DNA of 5,620 nucleotides from an uncultured Bacilli bacterium (GTDB taxonomy: Bacteria > Bacillota_I > Bacilli_A > RF39 > UBA660): the NCBI GenBank assembly GCA_934098445.1, contig CAKOOW010000062.1, forward strand, positions 1-5,620. The letters run 5' to 3'. The position numbers were made by a program, and so were the translations under genes. Within the stretch, counting starts at the first letter, position 1. Every line of letters begins with the position of its first letter. Below the pieces are notes generated by a model, which was not told the origin of the DNA, did no database searches, and saw only the letters and a list, made by a program, of their open reading frames with translations. Below are positions 1 to 3,518 of the stretch, one piece after another.

Positions 1-2
1 TT

Positions 3-197
3 TATACTGAGTTAACTAATGAAGAGTTAATTAGGAATACTTATGTTGGTCGAGCAAAAGCTGAAGGTTTAGCCGAAGGAGAGGAAAAAAGTAAATTAGA
101 AATTGCTAAAAATTTAATAGATGCTGGAATGGACAATGATTTTATTGTTAAAGCAACTGGTCTTTCTGTTGAAAAAATAAAAACTTTAAGGAAGTAA
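3..197 (+). CDS. C-terminal part of Rpn/PD-(D/E)XK nuclease-transposase-like protein (5' end outside window)
   Basis: An open frame enters from the left edge (first full codon at 3) and ends at TAA 195-197, giving 64 residues. The visible part has a charged Ala/Gly/Glu/Lys linker (GRAKAEGLAEGEEKSKLE), then a short helical module with IAKNLIDAGMDNDFIVKATGLS and a final EKIKTLRK. This layout, a Glu/Lys/Gly-rich helix followed by 'lue.G.d.e.I...tGLs.eei..l', is the usual C-terminus of the Rpn (recombination-promoting nuclease) / PDDEXK_2 'putative transposase' family. The nuclease core with its catalytic Asp/Glu/Lys would lie upstream and cannot be checked, so whether the gene is intact is unknown. 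The family is often multicopy and associated with mobile DNA. The assignment rests only on the tail; another protein with the same helix-turn-helix-like end is possible. Confidence 0.6.
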   Translation, partial: YTELTNEELIRNTYVGRAKAEGLAEGEEKSKLEIAKNLIDAGMDNDFIVKATGLSVEKIKTLRK

Positions 198-211
198 AGT
201 TGTATTAGATT

Positions 212-235
212 AAAGGGTTAGTAGCCCTTTTTTTT
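212..235 (+). terminator. Rho-independent terminator after the Rpn-like gene
   Basis: Arms AAAGGG (212-217) and CCCTTT (225-230) form a 6-bp stem with a 7-base loop. The 3' arm runs into an unbroken T tract to 235. It lies 14 bases after the stop at 197, the normal place for an intrinsic terminator, and separates the left gene from the palindrome-rich region. Confidence 0.85.
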
Positions 236-253
236 GTGGCTTAAAAAGAAAAT

Positions 254-280
254 TTTCATAGAGTTAAAAACTCTATGAAA
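254..280. repeat. Left 27-bp inverted repeat (IR-L), itself a near-perfect palindrome
   Basis: Arms TTTCATAGAGTT (254-265) and AACTCTATGAAA (269-280) pair over 12 bp around a 3-base centre AAA. The whole 27-bp element is the exact reverse complement of 509-535. On the minus strand the hairpin is followed by a T-rich run (complement of 253-241), so for leftward transcripts it could act as a terminator; on the plus strand no T tract follows directly. Confidence 0.9.
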
Positions 281-353
281 GCGGTTTTTCAGGTATTATT
301 ATCAACGTATATTACAAATATATCATATCTTTAAACAGTTTTAAAGAGAATAA

Positions 354-384
354 ATTATAGTTTTCTAGTCAAAATTATGGTCAA
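354..384 (-). promoter_or_regulatory. Minus-strand promoter-like sequence inside the candidate invertible segment
   Basis: Read on the minus strand, TTGACC (384-379) is followed after 19 bases by a perfect TATAAT (359-354). The -35 box matches the consensus at 5 of 6 positions, but the 19-base spacer is longer than the preferred 17. In the present orientation it points left, away from the surface gene, toward IR-L and its T-rich flank. If 254-535 were inverted it would point at the surface gene. Confidence 0.35.
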
Positions 385-386
385 AT
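361..386 (+). repeat. Direct repeat copy 1 with paired TRGTCAAA motifs
   Basis: It contains TAGTCAAA (366-373) and TGGTCAAA (378-385), 12 bases apart start to start, close to one helical turn. It aligns with 454-479 over TTTCTAGTCAAAA and GTCAAAT, differing by one single-base gap and two substitutions. The spacing suits a protein binding site, for example an accessory site for a recombinase or a repressor, but no protein is identified. Confidence 0.7.
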
Positions 387-399
387 AAATATGCCAAGT

Positions 400-507
400 T
401 ACTAAGTAAATACTGGCTTTGAAGGCGTAAAGTAATAATTTATTTACGATTAATTTCTAGTCAAAAATTGTAGTCAAATGTGACTCTATCCCAGTATTCA
501 CCTAGTA
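400..507. repeat. Imperfect 18-bp inverted repeat enclosing smaller hairpins
   Basis: 400-417 (TACTAAGTAAATACTGGC) pairs with 490-507 at 15 of 18 positions; two of the three mismatches are A-C. Inside it, CGTAAA (426-431) pairs with TTTACG (443-448), and the stem continues with TAA/TTA around a 4-base loop if G432 is bulged out. If transcribed, this would fold as a long stem with internal hairpins. It may equally be protein-binding DNA symmetry. Confidence 0.55.
454..479 (+). repeat. Direct repeat copy 2 with paired TAGTCAAA motifs
   Basis: TAGTCAAA occurs at 458-465 and 471-478, 13 bases apart, and matches the copy at 361-386. The second motif also forms a small hairpin with the following bases (AGTCA 472-476, TGACT 481-485). 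Confidence 0.7.
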
Positions 508-508
508 T

Positions 509-535
509 TTTCATAGAGTTTTTAACTCTATGAAA
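509..535. repeat. Right 27-bp inverted repeat (IR-R)
   Basis: This has the same 12-bp arms as IR-L (509-520 and 524-535) but centre TTT in place of AAA, so it is the exact reverse complement of 254-280. Identity stops at the element edges on both sides, since the flanks do not match. It lies 75 bases before the surface-protein ATG. On the plus strand the following bases are not T-rich, so a transcript entering from the left should not stop here. Confidence 0.9.
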
Positions 536-553
536 TGTGTAAAGCTATGTAAA

Positions 554-562
554 TGGTATATT
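554..562 (+). promoter_or_regulatory. Possible extended -10 box upstream of the surface-protein gene
   Basis: TGGTATATT fits an extended -10 (TGnTATAAT) with one mismatch. There is no recognisable -35 box at 16-18 bases upstream (about 533-540). It could start a transcript near 569, just ahead of the ribosome site at 575-581. It lies outside the inverted-repeat segment, so it would not move if the segment inverted. Confidence 0.3.
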
Positions 563-574
563 ATTTTTAATAAT

Positions 575-620
575 GGGGAGGCTATAAGTGTCGTCTATTA
601 TAGCTAGAAATGGAATTTGA
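575..620 (+). promoter_or_regulatory. Strong ribosome site followed by a possible 10-codon leader peptide
   Basis: GGGGAGG (575-581) is the only strong Shine-Dalgarno sequence upstream of the surface gene, but it is 28 bases from ATG 610 and no in-frame start lies nearer, because TAG at 601-603 closes that frame. At the right distance (6 bases) is GTG 588, which opens a different frame reading MSSIIARNGI and stopping at TGA 618-620. That stop lies between the two candidate starts of the main gene (610 and 625), an arrangement that would suit translational coupling or reinitiation at 625. Expression of the peptide is not shown. Confidence 0.35.
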
Positions 621-2010
621 TATAATGAGAAAATTTGATAAGGATAAATATTTAAGAAAATTAAGATTTAAGAAATATAAGAGATATTTATATATAGGAA
701 TACCTTGTTTCTTAGTATTATTAATAGGAATATATTTTACTTATTCCAAATTTAGTGTATCTAAAGATACGGAGGTAGTAAGAACTACGGTGGGAGAGTT
801 TATCTCGGGAGATATAGTTATTACTCCCTATATAGATGGAGAATATTCTAAGGAATTTCCTCAAGATGAAGTTGGTATTAATGTGGAAAAAGTACTTTGT
901 GATAACGATGCCGTAGGTAAGTGGGATGAAGATAATTGGCAATTAAAAGTAACTAATTTGACGAAAAGAACTAAGTGTAATGTTTATTTTGTTACTCCCA
1001 AGAGTTGTGGCATTAATGATAATATAAAGTGTATAAGTAATAGAGAAGAATTTGCTACTTTAGCAAATGAAGTAAATAATGGGGATAATAAATCTGATAA
1101 AATATATTATTTAACCAGTGATATAGATCTAGGTGGTAAGTTTGATTCCAGTGGCAATGCTTTAGATGGTAATATTAGTTGGACGCCAATAGGTACGGAA
1201 GATAAACCCTTTTCCGGAATGTTAGATGGTAATGGTCATATTATCAGTAATATGTATGTAAATAGACCAAATGATAATGATAATGGATTATTTGGAAATG
1301 CTGAAAACGGAATAATGAAAAATATTGGAGTAAAATCATCATTCATTAGAGGTAAAGCAGATAATGGAGGAGTAGTAGGTGTTAATGGAGTTATAAAAAA
1401 TTCCTTCAGTTTAGTAACGATAAACAGTGCAGTTCGAAGTGGGGGTATTTGCGGTTCTTGGTGTGTTATTAAAAACTCTTATAATGGTGGAAATATTACT
1501 AATACTTCTGGAGATTTAACTGGTGGTTTAAGTGGGGGTTGGGGTACGATGATTAACTCTTATAATTATGGGACAATTACGACAAGTGCTACCTCCATTG
1601 GGGGAATTGTTGGTTGGGATGGTAATGCTTATAATTGCTATAATTTGGGTGTTATTAGTGGCGTTGGTTATGCTGTTGGTGGAATAATAGGAGGTGCTTC
1701 ATCGGGAAGGCAGCTAATAAATAATTATAATTCTGGTAAAGTAACTGGTCAAATTGGTGGCGGTATTCTTGGTGGGCAATATGAGACAAATGATTATACT
1801 AAGTTTGATGTCGTTATGAGAAAAAATTTTTACTTAAATTCTACGGCTACTTATGGTATTGGAAAATATAGCAAAAATGATAATGCTTCACCATTAGAGG
1901 CTAGTCAAATGCCTAGTGTCATATCAGTTATTAATGGAGATAATGCTTTTGTGGAAGATACTAACAATATAAATAATGGATACCCTATATTAAGATGGCA
2001 AGTAAAATAG
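610..2010 (+). CDS. Membrane-anchored surface protein with GLUG-type repeats
   Basis: The product is 466 residues from ATG 610, or 461 from ATG 625. Residues 6-26 are strongly basic and are followed by one hydrophobic segment (about 27-45), giving an N-terminal anchor with the rest outside the cell; there is no lipobox and no LPXTG tail. Residues about 60-128 form a small domain with two cysteines (C97, C123) that could pair. From about 190 come WTPIG and FSGMLDGNGH motifs, then about seven repeats (starting near 224, 253, 278, 305, 331, 357, 383) of the form GGhhG...I.NsYN.G.It. These match the GLUG motif of bacterial adhesin-like and surface proteins, expected to fold as a beta-solenoid. 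The protein ends in GYPILRW, common in such repeat proteins. A role in adhesion or as a surface antigen is inferred; the ligand is unknown. No good ribosome site precedes 610; 625 has only a weak GGA. The gene stands alone between a structured 5' region and a terminator. Confidence 0.85.
   Translation: MEFDIMRKFDKDKYLRKLRFKKYKRYLYIGIPCFLVLLIGIYFTYSKFSVSKDTEVVRTTVGEFISGDIVITPYIDGEYSKEFPQDEVGINVEKVLCDNDAVGKWDEDNWQLKVTNLTKRTKCNVYFVTPKSCGINDNIKCISNREEFATLANEVNNGDNKSDKIYYLTSDIDLGGKFDSSGNALDGNISWTPIGTEDKPFSGMLDGNGHIISNMYVNRPNDNDNGLFGNAENGIMKNIGVKSSFIRGKADNGGVVGVNGVIKNSFSLVTINSAVRSGGICGSWCVIKNSYNGGNITNTSGDLTGGLSGGWGTMINSYNYGTITTSATSIGGIVGWDGNAYNCYNLGVISGVGYAVGGIIGGASSGRQLINNYNSGKVTGQIGGGILGGQYETNDYTKFDVVMRKNFYLNSTATYGIGKYSKNDNASPLEASQMPSVISVINGDNAFVEDTNNINNGYPILRWQVK
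1279..1839 (+). repeat. GLUG-type repeat block within the surface-protein gene
   Basis: This codes for residues about 224-410. The units are roughly 20-27 residues long and share a Gly-Gly-hydrophobic-hydrophobic-Gly opening and an N-S-Y-N-x-G turn. Some of the likeness persists in DNA: the 12-base string AACTCTTATAAT occurs in two neighbouring units (in the 1480-1495 and 1553-1566 stretches). The units have diverged, so this is not a simple tandem array likely to slip. Confidence 0.75.
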
Positions 2011-2014
2011 TTTT

Positions 2015-2047
2015 AAAAGATAAATAAAGGGCTATCTTTTTATTTTT
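2015..2047 (+). terminator. Terminator after the surface-protein gene
   Basis: AAAAGATA (2015-2022) pairs with TATCTTTT (2033-2040) over 8 bp with a 10-base loop, followed by a T-rich tail to 2047. It starts 5 bases after the stop codon. The stem is A/T-rich, so termination may be partial. Confidence 0.7.
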
Positions 2048-2051
2048 AATT

Positions 2052-2060
2052 TGTTATAAT
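2052..2060 (+). promoter_or_regulatory. Possible extended -10 box for the cysteine-cluster gene run
   Basis: TGTTATAAT is a perfect extended -10 (TGnTATAAT). No convincing -35 lies upstream; that space is occupied by the terminator tail. A start about 7 bases downstream (near 2067) would fall inside the ribosome site AAGGAGG (2062-2068), so either initiation is slightly displaced or the match is fortuitous. Confidence 0.4.
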
Positions 2061-2075
2061 TAAGGAGGTGAGTGT

Positions 2076-2630
2076 ATGAAAACAATTAACTTAACTATAA
2101 ATGATTATAAAAAAATGAAAAAAATTATTAGAAATGATCAAAAAGATTATCAATATACTTTAGATATAGAAGAGGGAGATTATCCTTATGATACTAAAGA
2201 GTTTTGGATGCTTAAAATGGTTAAAGCTTTAAACTATAAGAATTTAGAAGATAGATATAATTATATATATGATGAAATGTGTACGATTTTAGATAATATT
2301 AGTCATAAAGTTTGTGATTTTAAATGTGATAAATGTTATGGTAATAGAAGTGGTAAATGTTTTGCTACTATTAATGGGTGTTGTTATTTTCATAAAAAAC
2401 CTTGTCCTTTTTTAGTAGATAGTGTTTGTCAACATCGTAGTATTAGTTGTAAAATTTTCTTATGTAGTCCGATAGAAAAAAAGTATAAATTTAAATCTAC
2501 AGTTAATACATATCCTTTGTTAAATTATTTCTTTAATCGTAAACAAAAAGACATAATACATTATAGTTATAGACAAACAGTTGACATGGTAGTGCCAAAT
2601 TTGTTGTTAGTGGCTAAGGAGGAAAAATGA
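2076..2630 (+). CDS. Cysteine-cluster protein, YkgJ-like (CxxCxxCC-type) metal-binding candidate
   Basis: The 184-residue product is soluble, with no signal peptide or membrane segment. Its start is clear, with AAGGAGGTG (2062-2070) ideally placed before ATG 2076. It has 11 cysteines, ten of them between residues 80 and 130 (80, 84, 87, 95, 102, 103, 110, 118, 125, 130), in the run C-x3-C-x2-C-x7-C-x6-CC-x6-C-x7-C-x6-C-x4-C. The middle part (GCCYFHKKPCPFLVDSVC) resembles the zinc- or iron-chelating YkgJ / CxxCxxCC family, in which a CC pair is followed by 'CPfL....C'. The match is partial, so the call is tentative; metal binding is inferred from the cysteines, and no reaction can be assigned. 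The N-terminal 75 residues are charged and rich in Lys, Asp and Tyr. The gene overlaps the next by 4 bases (ATGA), indicating translational coupling. Confidence 0.85.
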   Translation: MKTINLTINDYKKMKKIIRNDQKDYQYTLDIEEGDYPYDTKEFWMLKMVKALNYKNLEDRYNYIYDEMCTILDNISHKVCDFKCDKCYGNRSGKCFATINGCCYFHKKPCPFLVDSVCQHRSISCKIFLCSPIEKKYKFKSTVNTYPLLNYFFNRKQKDIIHYSYRQTVDMVVPNLLLVAKEEK

Positions 2631-2869
2631 TTTTTAATATTTTAGGCTGGATTGGCATGGTTTTAATTCTTTTAGCTTATGCCTTATTATCTTTAAAGAA
2701 AATTGATAATGGTTTTGTTTATCAATTTATGAATTTAGTAGCATCAGTTTTAATGGCGATTGGTTTATATCCCACTAAAGCTTGGTTTTCATTTTTATTA
2801 CAAATAATTTGGGCTTTAGTAGCTCTTTACTCCTTATTTATGTTAAATAAAAAAGTAAATGATAAATAG
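2627..2869 (+). CDS. Small three-helix membrane protein, CBU_0592 family
   Basis: The product is 80 residues, almost entirely hydrophobic: helices at about 2-23, 31-48 and 52-73, then a short basic tail (NKKVNDK). The sequence opens with ILGWIGMVLILLAYALLSL, has a YQFMNLVASVLMAIGLYP centre and ends in a WALVALYSL helix. This is the pattern of the small CBU_0592-type membrane proteins (G-W-x-G...L-L-A-Y, then Y...N...A...Y, then W...A...Y). That family has no established biochemical role known to me. The start at 2627 follows AAGGAGG (2616-2622) by 4 bases and overlaps the stop of the cysteine-cluster gene, so the two are probably translated together. A cofactor or partner role toward the neighbouring proteins is possible but unsupported. 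Confidence 0.85.
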   Translation: MIFNILGWIGMVLILLAYALLSLKKIDNGFVYQFMNLVASVLMAIGLYPTKAWFSFLLQIIWALVALYSLFMLNKKVNDK

Positions 2870-2884
2870 AAAAGAGGAAAAATT

Positions 2885-3472
2885 ATGAGAGATAAGAAAA
2901 ATTTATTAGTAGGGGTTATTTTAGTAGGAGTTATAGTGGTATTAGGAGGTCTTGCTTTGGTGTTTAATAATAAACCAAAGACTAATGAGACTCTTAAATC
3001 AGCTGGTGATATGAAAAGAATGCTAAAGACTATATATAAGAATTTAGAAAATTCTTTACCAGAACTTACTACGGAAGAAATAGATTTAAAAGAGACGGAA
3101 TTAGTTGAGTCTTTAACGGGTTTAAAAAGTACGGATGATATTAATACTTTGGTAGTATCCGAACCAGTAATGGGTTCCCAAGCCTTAGAAGTAGCGGTAA
3201 TTAAAACAAAAGAGAATACTGATGTTACTAGTATGATGCAAAATATTAAAGATAATGTTGATATGAGTAGATGGATTTGTGTTTCGGCAGAAAAACTTTA
3301 TGTTGTAAATAGTGGTGACGTTATATTTATGGTTATGGCTGATAGTGATTGGGCTAAGAGTATTTATGATGAATTTGTAAAATATATGGATAATAAAGTT
3401 GGGGAAACTCTAGAAAAGGGTGAGACTTTAGAAGAATTGCCTGATGAATATAATGGAGCAGTAGCAGAATAG
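2885..3472 (+). CDS. Membrane-anchored extracytoplasmic protein of unknown function (DUF4358-like layout)
   Basis: The product is 195 residues. Basic residues (MRDKK) precede one hydrophobic helix (about 7-27) with no cysteine lipobox, so it is anchored by an uncleaved helix with the remainder outside. Residues 35-80 look helical and acidic. The core, 88-165, has a VSEPVMGSQALEVAVIK segment, a helix, WICVSAEKLYVVNSGDVIF and a final amphipathic helix, then an acidic tail. An alternating beta-alpha-beta core that begins with 'evaViK.k' and ends with a '..gdvifmVm' strand recalls DUF4358 proteins, often found beside MBOAT and DHHW genes in Firmicutes. The match is by layout only, so I leave it as unknown. 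AGAGG (2873-2877) lies 7 bases ahead of ATG 2885, and only 15 bases separate it from the preceding gene, so it belongs to that operon. A strong terminator begins in its stop codon. Confidence 0.88.
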   Translation: MRDKKNLLVGVILVGVIVVLGGLALVFNNKPKTNETLKSAGDMKRMLKTIYKNLENSLPELTTEEIDLKETELVESLTGLKSTDDINTLVVSEPVMGSQALEVAVIKTKENTDVTSMMQNIKDNVDMSRWICVSAEKLYVVNSGDVIFMVMADSDWAKSIYDEFVKYMDNKVGETLEKGETLEELPDEYNGAVAE

Positions 3473-3496
3473 GCTTTCTTAAGGAAGGCCTTTTTT
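3471..3496 (+). terminator. Strong terminator overlapping a stop codon, between the unknown gene and the MBOAT gene
   Basis: AGGCTTTC (3471-3478) pairs with GAAGGCCT (3484-3491), with one T-G wobble and a 5-base loop, followed by a T run to 3496. The stem starts at the second base of the TAG stop (3470-3472), so a ribosome finishing the upstream gene would cover its 5' arm. Confidence 0.88.
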
Positions 3497-3509
3497 CTAA
3501 ATAAGAGGG

Positions 3510-3518
3510 TGATATAAT
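3510..3518 (+). promoter_or_regulatory. Extended -10-like sequence overlapping the MBOAT start codon
   Basis: TGATATAAT matches the extended -10 consensus perfectly, and its last two bases (3517-3518) are the first two of the ATG start codon. A transcript from it would begin inside the coding region, so it is unlikely to drive this gene from the annotated start. The same ten bases TGATATAATG occur at 618-627, around ATG 625 of the surface gene. Confidence 0.2.

Larger units (their letters stand above)
254..535. other. Candidate invertible DNA segment bounded by perfect inverted repeats
   Basis: Two perfect 27-bp inverted repeats enclose 228 bp directly upstream of a surface-protein gene. Known phase-variable promoter switches of gut bacteria (for example the C. 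difficile cwpV and flagellar switches, and Bacteroides capsule promoters) have this general design: short inverted repeats around a promoter of a few hundred bases, next to a surface gene. Each repeat can be read as two 10-bp arms around an asymmetric 7-bp centre (TTAAAAA and TTTTTAA), a tyrosine-recombinase-like core. No recombinase gene is visible, and only one orientation is present, so this is inference. A small non-autonomous element or a pair of hairpins with an unrelated role are alternatives. Confidence 0.45.
236..609. other. Gene-free, palindrome-rich intergenic region upstream of the surface-protein gene
   Basis: No open frame of useful length was found here on either strand. The stretch holds a pair of perfect 27-bp inverted repeats (254-280, 509-535), a TATATT/AATATA palindrome (308-322), a TCTTTAAA/TTTAAAGA hairpin (328-347), two copies of a paired TRGTCAAA motif (361-386, 454-479) and an imperfect 18-bp inverted repeat (400-417 with 490-507) enclosing a CGTAAA/TTTACG hairpin. 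It also holds an AGTCA/TGACT hairpin (472-485), an ATTATT/AATAAT palindrome (560-574) and a strong ribosome site (575-581). I could not match it to a known riboswitch or RNA family. The best explanation is a regulatory or recombination region for the gene at 610. Confidence 0.8.

Noticed and set aside
254..280. CIRCE-type heat-shock operator
   Set aside because: CIRCE has arms TTAGCACTC/GAGTGCTAA around 9 bases; these arms and spacing do not match.
361..479. CRISPR array
   Set aside because: There are only two imperfect copies of a 26-base repeat 92 bases apart, without regular spacers or cas genes.
361..507. Known riboswitch such as c-di-GMP, SAM or T-box
   Set aside because: I could find none of the conserved cores of these families on the plus strand, and the downstream gene is not a typical target of most of them.
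254..535. Miniature inverted-repeat transposable element (MITE)
   Set aside because: Terminal inverted repeats fit, but I see no target-site duplication flanking 254 and 535, and each terminus is itself a palindrome, which is unusual for MITE ends. It is kept only as an alternative to an invertible segment.
721..942. 73-codon open frame on the minus strand
   Set aside because: It lies wholly within the surface-protein gene in antisense, has no family resemblance and no ribosome site I could see. It is a shadow of AT-rich coding DNA.
1279..1839. Hypervariable tandem repeat prone to slippage
   Set aside because: The GLUG units are diverged at DNA level with only short identical strings, so simple slippage is unlikely.
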